64,000 nt of DNA, taken from NCBI RefSeq assembly GCF_014050145.1, contig NZ_JACFYF010000002.1, positions 372,001 through 436,000 of the forward strand, written 5' to 3'. Shown here piece after piece: positions 39,766-48,705 of this stretch; within the stretch, counting starts at the first letter, position 1; the number at the start of each line of letters is the position of its first letter. Under the pieces are notes generated by a model. That model was not told where the DNA came from. It did no database searches and saw only the letters and a list, made by a program, of their open reading frames with translations. The DNA comes from Vibrio marinisediminis. GTDB lineage: Bacteria; Pseudomonadota; Gammaproteobacteria; Enterobacterales; Vibrionaceae. Both the position numbers and the translations under genes were made by a program.

Positions 39766-39951
39766 ATGGGTGAAAAGGTAAAAGTTAAAGTTATCACAGA
39801 CACCACGTTGGTCGATGGTGTGTATCAAACAGAAGCTCGCTCAGGGAAGGACCGACGAAAAAACCGCCAGATGAAATGGCGGTTTTACGAACGGAGGAGT
39901 GGTCAGGACCCTCGTAATCCTCAAGCTAAACAGATAAACGAGACAATCTAA
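39766..39951 (+). CDS. Small basic protein of unknown function
   Basis: I do not recognise it. The 61-residue protein is very rich in Arg, Lys and charged residues and holds two similar motifs: SGKDRRKNRQ and RRSGQDPRNP. It has no signal peptide or membrane helix. The start is well supported by AGGAGC 5 bases upstream and by a plausible promoter with two 15-base direct repeats. It lies between dctD and the convergent dctM. The basic pattern could suit RNA or nucleic-acid binding, but this is only inference. Confidence 0.7.
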   Translation: MGEKVKVKVITDTTLVDGVYQTEARSGKDRRKNRQMKWRFYERRSGQDPRNPQAKQINETI

Positions 39952-39968
39952 ACTCATTTATCTGTTTA
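39927..39968. repeat. 12-bp inverted repeat at the end of the small gene
   Basis: TAAACAGATAAA (39927-39938) and TTTATCTGTTTA (39957-39968) are perfect arms with an 18-base loop. The left arm is inside the small gene and the stop codon is in the loop. It ends 3 bases before the dctM stop. No U-tract follows, so its role as a terminator is uncertain. Confidence 0.5.
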
Positions 39969-39971
39969 AGA

Positions 39972-41333
39972 TCACTTGGTTATAATTTCAGGTCCCATCA
40001 GCATGGTTGGCAACCACGTCGACACCCAAGGTACATAAGTCACGATGATGAGGAAGAGGAACATAACTCCCACCCATGGCAGTGCCGCTTTGACCACTTG
40101 CATCATCGACATCTTCGCGACCCCTGCGGTCACAAACAGATTGAGCCCTACTGGTGGCGTTATCATCCCTATCTCCATATTCACCACCATCATGATACCA
40201 AGGTGAATCGGGTCAATACCTAGCGCAATTGCGATTGGGAATACCAACGGTGCCACAATGATCAACAGACCAGATGGCTCCATAAACTGACCACCAATCA
40301 ACAACAACACGTTGACCACAATCAAAAACGTAATCGGACCAAGACCTGCCGAAAGCATCGATTCGGTAATCATTTGTGGAATGCGCTCTTCCGTCAATAC
40401 ATGCTTTAGGATCAAAGCATTGGCAATGATGAACAGCAGCATAATAGTCAGCTTGCCCGCTTCATATAATGTATGTTTGGTGTCTTTATGCACGAAGCTT
40501 TGTAAAACTTTGACCAACGCAGGTTTGGTGTTTTTCTTATCGGCAAAGGGTCCCATGTCTTTGTAGACAAAGTTAGCGATAAAGAAAGAATAAACCGCAG
40601 CGACTGCCGCCGCTTCCGTTGGGGTAAATACACCACCGTAGATACCACCTAAAATAATAACGACCAGCAATAAACCCCAACTGGCATCCTTCGCGGCATC
40701 GAACATCTCCTTCCAACCAACAAATGGTTGCTTAGGTAAGTTCTTCACACGAGCCGCAATGTAGATTGCAATCATCAGCATGACGCCAGCCAGTAGCCCT
40801 GGGATAACCCCACCCAAGAACATACGCCCAACAGAGACATCGGTCGCGGCAGCATAGACTACCATTACAATTGAAGGTGGGATCAAAATACCCAGTGTGC
40901 CCGCATTACAAATCACGCCAGCAGCAAACTCTTTGGTATAACCATTTTTGATCATACCCGCGATAACAATACTACCGATTGCAACAACCGTTGCCGGTGA
41001 AGAACCCGATAGCGCAGCGAACATCATACAAGCAACAACCGAAGCCATTGCCAAACCACCACGGAACCAACCGACCATGGCTATCGCGAAGCGGATAATT
41101 CGCTTTGCTACACCACCGGTGGACATAAAGCTCGATGCAAGAATAAAGAACGGAATTGCCAGAAGAGTGTAATGTCCTGCAAAGGCATTAAAGAGTGTTT
41201 GTGCCACCGAGGCTAGGGATGCATCAGAATGCATCATTAGGAAAAGAATACTGGATAAACCCAGTGAAACAGCGATGGGCACACCGATTAGCATAAAGCC
41301 AACCACCATCACGAATAAAAATAGGATATCCAT
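39972..41333 (-). CDS. dctM: C4-dicarboxylate TRAP transporter, large permease DctM
   Basis: The 453-residue membrane subunit that forms the sodium-driven translocation path. It has about twelve hydrophobic segments, starting MDILFLFVMVVGFMLIGVPIAVSLGLSSILFLMM. Family motifs include PFFILASSFMSTGGVAKRII, ALSGSSPATVVAIGSI, GTLGILIPPSIVMVVYA and MEIGMITPPVGLNLFV. The Shine-Dalgarno AAGGAGA lies in the last codons of dctQ, 3 bases upstream, so the two are coupled. Last gene of the dctPQM operon. Confidence 0.96.
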   Translation of the reverse strand: MDILFLFVMVVGFMLIGVPIAVSLGLSSILFLMMHSDASLASVAQTLFNAFAGHYTLLAIPFFILASSFMSTGGVAKRIIRFAIAMVGWFRGGLAMASVVACMMFAALSGSSPATVVAIGSIVIAGMIKNGYTKEFAAGVICNAGTLGILIPPSIVMVVYAAATDVSVGRMFLGGVIPGLLAGVMLMIAIYIAARVKNLPKQPFVGWKEMFDAAKDASWGLLLVVIILGGIYGGVFTPTEAAAVAAVYSFFIANFVYKDMGPFADKKNTKPALVKVLQSFVHKDTKHTLYEAGKLTIMLLFIIANALILKHVLTEERIPQMITESMLSAGLGPITFLIVVNVLLLIGGQFMEPSGLLIIVAPLVFPIAIALGIDPIHLGIMMVVNMEIGMITPPVGLNLFVTAGVAKMSMMQVVKAALPWVGVMFLFLIIVTYVPWVSTWLPTMLMGPEIITK

Positions 41334-41336
41334 TGA

Positions 41337-42005
41337 TTAGCTCTCCTTGTCATTTTTGTTATTGTTAGGATCCAGCGCATCAGCGGCATCTGACATTTCG
41401 GCTTTTAACGCGGCTAAATCTTCTTCCGCTTCATGACCGGCGATCAAGCGATCCAACTTGCCTGTAGCAATCTGCCAAGTTGCTTGTGCAAAACGAAAAG
41501 TCAGTAAAGCCATACCAATCGGCAACGCCATGTAAGGAATAAAGCGTGGCATTTTTTCATAGCGCTCACCTTCATTTAGCCAATCCGATAAGAACTGCAG
41601 CATCTCAGGCATAGGGATGTCATCCGTTTCATACCAAGCACGCTCAGAGATAAACGGATACCAGTAGTTCCACGAACCAATCAAAAGAAGAATCGAGAAG
41701 GTCAAGCAACATGCAGCCGTAAGCAAAGCGTAGATTTTGCGTAACTTCTCCGGAGCCATATTGATGATGACATCAACACCGATATGAAAATGCTTTTTCA
41801 CACCATAAGAAGCCCCAACTAACACCATCCATGCAAACATGAATACTGTCAGCTCGAGTGCCCAGAGAATGTTGTCATTAAAGACATAACGTGAAATGAC
41901 ATTGGCAAACGTCAGTAGAGTCATCGCACCCAAGAAAAAGGCTATCAATGACTCTTCAATGGCGTCAGTTACCCGTCCAATCTTGGTAAAAATTGACTGT
42001 TCCAT
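41337..42005 (-). CDS. dctQ: C4-dicarboxylate TRAP transporter, small permease DctQ
   Basis: The four-helix membrane subunit of the TRAP transporter, 222 residues. Helices lie at about 15-40, 50-70, 95-115 and 155-175; the conserved core is AFFLGAMTLLTFANVISRYVFNDNILWALELTVFMFAWMVLVGASYGVKKHFHIGVDVIINMAP. The C-terminal tail is acidic and extends past the usual end. It follows dctP across an 89-base gap with a terminator-like hairpin, so it is probably expressed below dctP. Confidence 0.94.
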   Translation of the reverse strand: MEQSIFTKIGRVTDAIEESLIAFFLGAMTLLTFANVISRYVFNDNILWALELTVFMFAWMVLVGASYGVKKHFHIGVDVIINMAPEKLRKIYALLTAACCLTFSILLLIGSWNYWYPFISERAWYETDDIPMPEMLQFLSDWLNEGERYEKMPRFIPYMALPIGMALLTFRFAQATWQIATGKLDRLIAGHEAEEDLAALKAEMSDAADALDPNNNKNDKES

Positions 42006-42050
42006 AGTTAATCGCTTCTAAATTGTGTCCCAGAAAGAGAAAATAGAGAT

Positions 42051-42081
42051 AAAAAAAGACCCTCCTCCCGACAGAAGGGTC
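42051..42081 (-). terminator. Internal terminator between dctP and dctQ
   Basis: On the minus strand GACCCT (42081-42076) pairs with AGGGTC (42063-42058) and is followed by seven Ts. A stem of only 6 bp with a 12-base loop suggests partial termination. Confidence 0.65.
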
Positions 42082-42094
42082 CAAAGCTTGTTTA

Positions 42095-43090
42095 TTAATT
42101 ATTAGAATCTAGAGCCGCTTGAATAAGGTCAGAACCGATATCGTTCTCAAACTTACTCCAAACCGGTTGAAGCGCCGTTACCCATTGCTGGCGTTGCTCA
42201 GGCGTTAATGCACGCACTACGCCACCCGCTTCAATGATGTTGGCTTTGTTTTGATTATTTACTTTAGTTGATTCCGCATTACGAGTAGCGGTAACTTCTT
42301 GAATAATGGTATTTAACTGCTCACGCTGGTCATCTGGTAGACCTTTCCAGAAGTCAGTAGAGGTCACCACTAGGTAGTCAAGAATGCCGTGGTTGGTTTC
42401 AGTAATACCGTCTTGTACTTCAAAGAACTTCTTACCGTAGATGTTTGACCACGTATTCTCTTGACCATCAATAACCTTAGTTTGCAGACCGCCATACACT
42501 TCTTTAAATGACATTTTCTGCGGGTTAGCGCCTAGCTGCTCAAACTGAGCCACTAGCACATCTGACGCTTGTACACGGAATTTCAGACCCTTTGCATCTT
42601 CAGGTGTCATCAGCGGTTTGTTTGCTGACATTTGCTTCATGCCATTGTGCCAAAACGCCAGACCTTGCAGACCACGGCGGTTCATCGCATTTTTAAGTTT
42701 TTCACCAGACTCAGAGTTTTGGAAGCGATCAACGGCGTCCACATCTTCAAATAGGAATGGCAGATCAAAAATACGGTATTTTTTCGTGAACTTTTCAAAC
42801 TTTGAAAGAGAAGGGGCAGCAAGATGCACGTCACCGTTTAGTAGCGCTTCCAGTACTTTATTATCATCGTATAGCGTTGAGTTAGGGAAAACCTGCATAC
42901 AGACTTTACCGTTCATCTCATCGTTAACACGCTGCTCAAGCAATGAAGCTGCAATTCCTTTTGGGTGCTTATCTGTATTTGTTACGTGGCTAAATTTGAT
43001 CACAGTTTCACCCGGATCGCAGTTCGCCATTGCATTAAAGCTTGTTGCCGCCAGCACAGAAACAGATAGTAGGGTCAAAGGCTTAAACAT
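42095..43090 (-). CDS. dctP: C4-dicarboxylate TRAP transporter, binding protein DctP
   Basis: The periplasmic binding protein for succinate, malate and fumarate. The 331 residues start with a signal peptide (to about AMA at residue 22). The TRAP fold shows VIKFSHVTNTDKHPKGIAASLLEQRVNDEMNGKVCMQVFPNSTLYDDNKVLEALLNGDVHLAAPSLSKF, and the ligand-contact arginine lies in GLKFRVQAS (about residue 169). AAGGAG lies 7 bases before the ATG. A sigma-54-type promoter lies about 59 bases upstream, which fits control by DctBD. Confidence 0.96.
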   Translation of the reverse strand: MFKPLTLLSVSVLAATSFNAMANCDPGETVIKFSHVTNTDKHPKGIAASLLEQRVNDEMNGKVCMQVFPNSTLYDDNKVLEALLNGDVHLAAPSLSKFEKFTKKYRIFDLPFLFEDVDAVDRFQNSESGEKLKNAMNRRGLQGLAFWHNGMKQMSANKPLMTPEDAKGLKFRVQASDVLVAQFEQLGANPQKMSFKEVYGGLQTKVIDGQENTWSNIYGKKFFEVQDGITETNHGILDYLVVTSTDFWKGLPDDQREQLNTIIQEVTATRNAESTKVNNQNKANIIEAGGVVRALTPEQRQQWVTALQPVWSKFENDIGSDLIQAALDSNN

Positions 43091-43148
43091 TATTATTCTC
43101 CTTGTTAAATGGACAACCCCATCACTGGGTGTTGATATTTAACTAAGG

Positions 43149-43163
43149 GCAATAAGCGAGCCA
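43149..43163 (-). promoter_or_regulatory. Sigma-54 promoter of dctPQM
   Basis: On the minus strand TGGCTCGCTTATTGC. The consensus is TGGCACG-N4-TTGC with GG and GC exactly 12 bases apart; only one conserved base differs. The start would be near 43138, about 48 bases before the dctP ATG. DctD, an activator of this class, is encoded nearby. Confidence 0.7.
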
Positions 43164-43258
43164 ACTTAGATTAAATGTTAATAAGTTATTAATTTTTATA
43201 GTCTTAAATCACTTGGTATTGTGCATATAGACCATATAAAAACAGTAAACCCAATCAT

Positions 43259-43311
43259 AATGGGTCAATTTCACCCATTTTTTAAATCAATTGTGTAGAA
43301 TTCCCCCACAA
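43259..43311. promoter_or_regulatory. Candidate DctD enhancer sites
   Basis: AATGGGT-N7-ACCCATT (43259-43279) and TTGTG-N11-CACAA (43291-43311) lie about 100 to 160 bases upstream of the sigma-54 promoter. The second resembles the TTGTG...CACAA layout of rhizobial DctD sites. Assignment is by position and symmetry only. Confidence 0.45.
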
Positions 43312-43454
43312 CACCCGACCTCGCACAATAAACGCAAAATAATCGCAAACAAATTTTAACAATTCATGATTTACTTCCAGTCTGTTTGCTATCTAATAGA
43401 TAAGCCATGTCAGGAAAGACAATTAATTAGCATTACAAAACAATGAGGTATGTT

Positions 43455-45659
43455 ATGACAAGGAACGTTATATCATCGATATGTATATTACTCGCCTTAA
43501 TAGGCTGTGGGGAACAGGATGACGCATCAGTAAAGGCAAGCTCAACAGTTGAGGTTCTTTTCCCTTTGGTGGATTCTCTAACAACAGCTTCAACGATTGA
43601 AGTAAGAGGTCGAGGAACTGAAACCAATCTAAAAGTAAACGGTGTAGCGGCAGATACAACAACATTTGCTAGTCAAGGATTTTGGGTAGCGAATATTCCC
43701 CTTGCTTATGGTGACAACCAATTGACTGTGACCTACACCAACGAAAGCGGGATAGAACAATCTCTATTCGCTCCTTCAATTAGGCGAAATGCCTATTTTT
43801 TAGAAAGACCCACCAAAGCCAGCTTTGCAACTGAAGTCGATACTCTTTACATTTTTGAGGAGTATAGCAATTCTTTTTTCTCCCTCAACACGTTGAACGA
43901 ACAAATAGATTTTGTTTACCAAGTTAGTGTTGACTACTTCCCTAATGAGAATGAATATCAAGATGAGATGCAAGAGCAGGAACCAGAAAGCATCGTCGTA
44001 TCCAAAGATGGGCAAAGTCTATACTACTTGGTCGTATTCCAAGACGATTTATATATTAATCGCTTAGATACAGCGTCTTCTACCTTCACTACAATTTACG
44101 GTCCATCTTCTCCGGGATACACACAACCGGCGAGCCCGTCATTTGCGAAAGAAATGCCGCTGTTACTAGATGAAACCAATAATAGACTGGTGCTCACAAA
44201 TGAGTATAAAAGTAGCATTCTTTACACATTGGATTTAGCACTCGATTCACCCAGCTTAGATCCCCTTCCTTTGGTAAATCTACCTACATTTGACCAATTT
44301 TTATATTGGGGAATAGAAAATTCAACGTCTCTAACATTTGTTGCTAAAGCTGGAACCAGTTACTTATCGGGTAAAATCAATTTGGTTGATGGAGAACATA
44401 GTGCTGGATCTGGATTGCAAACCAATTTGGCAACTTGCCCTGCGATAGAGACTAATAATTCACTGACCTACCAAAGCAGCAGCAACACATTTTATTGGAG
44501 TGATGACGATGATAGTGGGAACATTTGCTCCTATGATGCAACAACACATACCTTGGAAGACATCACTGCATCAATGCAAGGCTACCCTGATCAAAATCGT
44601 TTATCCTCCGAATTTCTTTTTAGTACCAACGAGCATTTGTACATTTCAGGAACCACTAAAACGGACTATCAACTTGTTCAATTTTCTCCCGGTTATAGTG
44701 GCTATAGCTATCAACTAGTTGGTGACTCCTTAAGCATTGGAGGAAACCACATTAACCCAAGCACAGCCCGAAAAGCATTGCTCGACCTTGAGTCGAATAA
44801 GGTCTACTACATCATTCGTAGAGAAGAACAGAATCTGTATTCCCAGTTATATGAGTTGGATCTACAGACCCAGCAATGGCGAGAAATAGGTACGTACACT
44901 GGAGTAACATTTGAAGACGGCGTTTTAGATAAGAACAATAACCATCTCTACCTTATCAATTCAAGCAGCAGTGATGAGCTATACAGAGTAGATATTGAGA
45001 CGGGTACTCTCAACAAAATGATCGACCCAAGCCATATTGCCAATATTCGTGATTATCAAAATTTCACTCTAACCGACATAGATATCGACGTTGATTCTGG
45101 ATTACTTTATTTAATTCGAGAAGTTGATGACGCCGTTCCTAGCGGATATGACACAATTGGCGTTCTAACTTGGAATATTGAGACTGAGGTTTTATCAAAT
45201 TTAGTTTCTATTTCAAACCTCAATACTGATGAAAAGCTGAGAACGGGTTATGGAATGGCTTTAGATAAGAGAAATAATCAAGTTGTCTTTTCTCCCTCTA
45301 CGGGTGAAAAACATATTTGGGCGATGAACTTGATCGATGGGGCACGCTCAATTGTTTCAAATATGACCACGAATTCAGGACCTCCTACAAATAACACCCG
45401 AGATCTCACAATCGATCCCTCAAAGAATGTTCTCTACGGAGTCTCACATAATAGTGAATCATTAATTCGAATCGATATCGCAACAGGCGAACGCTCTAAC
45501 CACAGCGCTGAGGATCATCAATATGGGGTCATTTTAGTACGCCCCAGAGGTATAGACATCAATGTCTCAACGCAGCTCGCCTTAGTTGCCGATGAAAGAA
45601 CATCATCACTCTATATAGTGGATTTACTAACGCAGCAACGCGTAATCATTCAGCATTAA
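43455..45659 (+). CDS. Large outer-membrane-type lipoprotein with predicted beta-propeller
   Basis: I do not recognise a characterised family. From ATG 43455 the protein has 734 residues. It begins MTRNVISSICILLALIGC, a lipobox (LIGC) with glycine at +2, which predicts an outer-membrane lipoprotein. Residues about 30-100 look like a bacterial Ig-like domain (TIEVRGRGTETNLKVNGVAADTTTFASQGFWVANIPLAYGDNQLTVTYTN). The rest has repeated strand-loop patterns such as DKNNNHLYLIN...LYRVDIETGTLNKM, as in YVTN-type propellers. The start is chosen because GAGG stands 6 bases upstream and the signal peptide then has normal length. It is AT-rich and alone between two minus-strand operons. Confidence 0.75.
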   Translation: MTRNVISSICILLALIGCGEQDDASVKASSTVEVLFPLVDSLTTASTIEVRGRGTETNLKVNGVAADTTTFASQGFWVANIPLAYGDNQLTVTYTNESGIEQSLFAPSIRRNAYFLERPTKASFATEVDTLYIFEEYSNSFFSLNTLNEQIDFVYQVSVDYFPNENEYQDEMQEQEPESIVVSKDGQSLYYLVVFQDDLYINRLDTASSTFTTIYGPSSPGYTQPASPSFAKEMPLLLDETNNRLVLTNEYKSSILYTLDLALDSPSLDPLPLVNLPTFDQFLYWGIENSTSLTFVAKAGTSYLSGKINLVDGEHSAGSGLQTNLATCPAIETNNSLTYQSSSNTFYWSDDDDSGNICSYDATTHTLEDITASMQGYPDQNRLSSEFLFSTNEHLYISGTTKTDYQLVQFSPGYSGYSYQLVGDSLSIGGNHINPSTARKALLDLESNKVYYIIRREEQNLYSQLYELDLQTQQWREIGTYTGVTFEDGVLDKNNNHLYLINSSSSDELYRVDIETGTLNKMIDPSHIANIRDYQNFTLTDIDIDVDSGLLYLIREVDDAVPSGYDTIGVLTWNIETEVLSNLVSISNLNTDEKLRTGYGMALDKRNNQVVFSPSTGEKHIWAMNLIDGARSIVSNMTTNSGPPTNNTRDLTIDPSKNVLYGVSHNSESLIRIDIATGERSNHSAEDHQYGVILVRPRGIDINVSTQLALVADERTSSLYIVDLLTQQRVIIQH

Positions 45660-45673
45660 ACTAACACAATAAA

Positions 45674-45696
45674 TGGTGGGTAGTTTCCTACCCATC
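45674..45696. terminator. Hairpin between convergent lipoprotein and gtsD genes
   Basis: TGGGTAG (45677-45683) and CTACCCA (45688-45694) form a 7-bp stem with a UUUC-type loop. No T-run follows on either side. It is the only candidate terminator in this gap. Confidence 0.45.
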
Positions 45697-45720
45697 AAAC
45701 CCTAGTGCATATAACAAAAA

Positions 45721-46836
45721 TTAACCGACTTCTAATCTCTGTTCTGTCTTCGCATCAAAAAAGACGGCTTTCGACAGATCGAAGCTAAGCGGTACAACCT
45801 GCCCAGCTTTAGCTAAGAATGTAGGGGCTAGACGACACGCAATCTCTTGATCATTAAGAGTAAACATCGCAATGACATCTGGTCCGGTCGGTTCCAGTAC
45901 ATCAAGTGAAAGCTCCAGCCGCGTTAACGTGTCAGAATCAGGCATCACTTTATCAGTAATGTGCTCAGGTCGAAGACCAACAACAATGTCTTTACCTTCA
46001 TATTCAGACATAGCCAAAGGTAAACTCAACTGCTTAGGATCTTGATTACTATCTAGCATTTCTATGTAAGGCTGACCGGCATCGTTTCGATGCACACAGC
46101 CAGCAATAAAGTTCATCGATGGAGACCCCATGAAACTGGCAACAAACATATTATTTGGTGCTGAATAAATGTCATTCGGCGTGCCCAGCTGTTGTACCTC
46201 ACCATCTTTCATTACGGCAATTCGGTCAGCGAGAGTCATAGCCTCTATTTGATCATGAGTCACATATACAATGGTGGTATTAAGTTGTTGGTGCAAACGC
46301 TTAATTTGATGACGCATTTCCACCCTAAGTTTCGCATCAAGGTTAGAGAGTGGCTCATCAAATAGATACAGCTTGGGTCGACGTGCCAATGCTCTGCCCA
46401 TCGCAACCCGCTGCCTTTGTCCACCAGAAAGTTGCGATGGTTTTCTATCTAGTAAATGGTCAATTTGCAGCATTTTAGCAACACGTTGCACCTCTGTGTT
46501 GATCTCTTCCTGCGGCATCTTGCGGATTTTCAAACCAAACGCAATATTGCCATATACGGTCATATTGGGATAAAGCGCATACGACTGAAATACCATCGCA
46601 ATGTCTCGGTCTTTTGGTTCGACTTGAGAGACTTCCCGCCCATCAATCACTATATGTCCAGAGCTAATATCCTCAAGACCGGCAATTGTATTCATCAAGG
46701 TAGATTTACCACAGCCAGAGGGACCGACTAAGATCAAAAACTCACCAGACTCAATGCTAATATCAATCCCTTTCAACGTTTCTTGATCCGCCTTTGGATA
46801 GGTTTTACGGATCTGTTTTAAATCTAAAGTTGCCAT
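45721..46836 (-). CDS. gtsD: Glucose-type ABC importer, ATP-binding protein
   Basis: An ATPase of the MalK/UgpC family, 371 residues. Walker [10 protein letters not shown] is at about 38-46, with LSGGQRQR, Walker [13 protein letters not shown] and the switch histidine in YVTHDQ. The C-terminal 130 residues form the regulatory TOBE domain (VGLRPEHI). AAGGA of its Shine-Dalgarno is in the last codons of gtsC, 5 bases upstream. In Pseudomonas the same order (binding protein, two permeases, ATPase) is gtsABCD. Confidence 0.9.
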   Translation of the reverse strand: MATLDLKQIRKTYPKADQETLKGIDISIESGEFLILVGPSGCGKSTLMNTIAGLEDISSGHIVIDGREVSQVEPKDRDIAMVFQSYALYPNMTVYGNIAFGLKIRKMPQEEINTEVQRVAKMLQIDHLLDRKPSQLSGGQRQRVAMGRALARRPKLYLFDEPLSNLDAKLRVEMRHQIKRLHQQLNTTIVYVTHDQIEAMTLADRIAVMKDGEVQQLGTPNDIYSAPNNMFVASFMGSPSMNFIAGCVHRNDAGQPYIEMLDSNQDPKQLSLPLAMSEYEGKDIVVGLRPEHITDKVMPDSDTLTRLELSLDVLEPTGPDVIAMFTLNDQEIACRLAPTFLAKAGQVVPLSFDLSKAVFFDAKTEQRLEVG

Positions 46837-46841
46837 ACCTA

Positions 46842-47696
46842 TTATCCTTTCACTGATCCTGCGGTTAATCCACGCACAAAATATTTCCCTGCTAGCACAT
46901 ACACCACTAAGGTTGGTAAGCCCGCAATAATCGCGGCTGCCATATCAACGTTATATTCTTTCACACCTGTACTGGTATTAACCAAATTATTGAGCGCAAC
47001 GGTAATAGGCTGGGTATCTGCCCCCGAATAAACCACACCGAATAGGAAATCATTCCATATCGAGGTAAATTGCCAGATCACCGTCACCATAATGATCGGT
47101 GTAGAGAGTGGCAGTAAGATTCTAAAGAAAATGGTAAAGAAGCCAGCGCCATCGAGTTTAGCTGCCTTGACCAACTCATCTGGAACACCAATATAGAAAT
47201 TCCTAAAAAACAACGTGGTGAATGCTGCTCCATAAATCACATGAACCAATGCCAGCCCCATGGTTGTATTTGCCATGCCTAGTTTGCCAAGCACCGCAGC
47301 CATTGGCAGTAGAATCACCTGAAAAGGTATAAAACAGCCAAACAGCAACAAACTAAAAAACAGATTTGAACCTTTAAATTGCCACTTGGTCACAACGTAA
47401 CCATTAAACGCACCGATCAAGGTCGAAACCACAACCGCCGGGATTACCATTTGGAATGAGTTCCAAAAATAGCCTTTTACTCCTTCACAGGTAATGCCTG
47501 TACACGCGCCCCCCCACGCTTTATACCAAGCATCAAATACCCACTCTTGAGGCAAACTCATGATGTTGCCCGCCTTAATATCTGGCAATGTTTTCAGTGA
47601 AGTCATCACCATGACAACTAGTGGCATCATATAAACTAAGCAAAACGTAATAAGGATTGCGTATAAAAACATTCGGGAGAGTTTTAGATTATTCAC
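46842..47696 (-). CDS. gtsC: Glucose-type ABC importer, permease 2
   Basis: A MalG-family inner-membrane permease of 284 residues with six hydrophobic segments. The coupling (EAA) loop reads [35 protein letters not shown]. The start codon is GTG with GAGGGAGA upstream, and the gene overlaps the end of gtsB by 8 bases, so translation is coupled. The short [14 protein letters not shown] insert in the first periplasmic loop, with two cysteines, is also seen in Pseudomonas-type members as far as I recall. Confidence 0.88.
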   Translation of the reverse strand: MNNLKLSRMFLYAILITFCLVYMMPLVVMVMTSLKTLPDIKAGNIMSLPQEWVFDAWYKAWGGACTGITCEGVKGYFWNSFQMVIPAVVVSTLIGAFNGYVVTKWQFKGSNLFFSLLLFGCFIPFQVILLPMAAVLGKLGMANTTMGLALVHVIYGAAFTTLFFRNFYIGVPDELVKAAKLDGAGFFTIFFRILLPLSTPIIMVTVIWQFTSIWNDFLFGVVYSGADTQPITVALNNLVNTSTGVKEYNVDMAAAIIAGLPTLVVYVLAGKYFVRGLTAGSVKG

Positions 47697-48615
47697 TATT
47701 TTTCTCCCTCAATTCTGAATAGAGATATGGCACTAAGATCGCAAGTATCCCTGCTAACATCATCATTGCGCTCGCGGCACCAAGACCGATTTGCCCGCGA
47801 GTAAATGAGTGGGCGTACATAAACAGAGCTGGTAAGTCAGAAGAGTATCCTGGTCCACCTGCTGTCATTACAGTCACCAAATCAAAACTCTTAATAGCAA
47901 TATGTGAAGTGATGATCACTGCACTTAAAAAAACAGGTCGTAGGCAAGGCAGAATAATTTGCCAATAAATGGTAGGTAGACTAGCACCGTCGATTTGAGC
48001 CGCTTTAACAATCGATGAATCAATACTGCGCAGACCGGCTAAAAACATTGCCATGACAAAGCCTGAAGATTGCCAAACAGCAGCAATAACTAAGGTGTAA
48101 ACCGACATTTCTGAATTGACTAACCAATCAAATTTAAACGATTCAAATCCCCAGTCATGCATCAGCTTTTCAATACCCAACCCTGGGTTTAATATCCATT
48201 TCCAAGCGGTACCGGTTACGATAAAAGAGAGTGCCATTGGGTAGAGGTAGATAGTACGAATCGCGCCTTCTTGGCGAATATTTTGATCAAGAAGAATTGC
48301 CAGCATAACGCCAAGTACAATCGACACTACGATAAATAGCACACCAAAAATGCCTAAATTGGCAATCGACGTCATCCATCGGTCGTTATCCATTAACTTT
48401 TCATATTGAGCGAAGCCAACAAAATTAAAACTCGGAAGAAACCGGGAATTGGTCAGTGAGAGTAGAGCAGTCCAAAAAATATACCCATAGATGCACACGA
48501 CGGTGATTAACATCGTCGGAGCAAGTACGATTTTGGGTAGCCAATGTTGTAATCGATCGGCAAAGCTCAATCGAACCACATTAGAAGTGGTTGAATGGGT
48601 GATCGTTTGTTCCAT
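47689..48615 (-). CDS. gtsB: Glucose-type ABC importer, permease 1
   Basis: A MalF-family permease. From ATG 48615 the protein has 308 residues and six or seven membrane helices. The coupling loop reads AGLRSIDSSIVKAAQIDGASLPTIYWQIILPCLRPVF. The frame is open 51 bases further upstream, but AAGGA stands 7 bases before the chosen ATG, and the hydrophilic MEQTITHSTTSNVVRLSF start suits a cytoplasmic N-terminus. It follows gtsA across a gap with a stem-loop. Confidence 0.88.
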   Translation of the reverse strand: MEQTITHSTTSNVVRLSFADRLQHWLPKIVLAPTMLITVVCIYGYIFWTALLSLTNSRFLPSFNFVGFAQYEKLMDNDRWMTSIANLGIFGVLFIVVSIVLGVMLAILLDQNIRQEGAIRTIYLYPMALSFIVTGTAWKWILNPGLGIEKLMHDWGFESFKFDWLVNSEMSVYTLVIAAVWQSSGFVMAMFLAGLRSIDSSIVKAAQIDGASLPTIYWQIILPCLRPVFLSAVIITSHIAIKSFDLVTVMTAGGPGYSSDLPALFMYAHSFTRGQIGLGAASAMMMLAGILAILVPYLYSELREKNSE

Positions 48616-48654
48616 AACGAATCCTTGCAAAGAAAAACAAGCCAAGGAAAAGAC

Positions 48655-48679
48655 AGTTAGGCTCACTATAAGCCTAACT
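48655..48679 (-). repeat. Stem-loop between gtsA and gtsB
   Basis: AGTTAGGCT (48655-48663) and AGCCTAACT (48671-48679) form a perfect 9-bp stem with a 7-base loop. On the minus strand it is followed by GTCTTTTCC, a weak U-tract. It would favour gtsA over the permease genes. Confidence 0.6.
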
Positions 48680-48705
48680 ATTTTAACAAGAAGTGCTTAA
48701 GCGAA

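Larger units (their letters stand above)
43091..43454. other. Divergent intergenic region between dctP and the lipoprotein gene
   Basis: About 360 AT-rich bases. It holds the sigma-54-like dctP promoter (43149-43163) and two inverted repeats that may bind DctD (43259-43279 and 43291-43311). A promoter for the lipoprotein gene could not be fixed. Confidence 0.5.

Noticed and set aside
42618-43142. 174-codon plus-strand ORF opposite dctP
   Set aside because: It is fully antisense to a well-supported binding-protein gene, has no Shine-Dalgarno, and its composition is a mirror of the coding strand.
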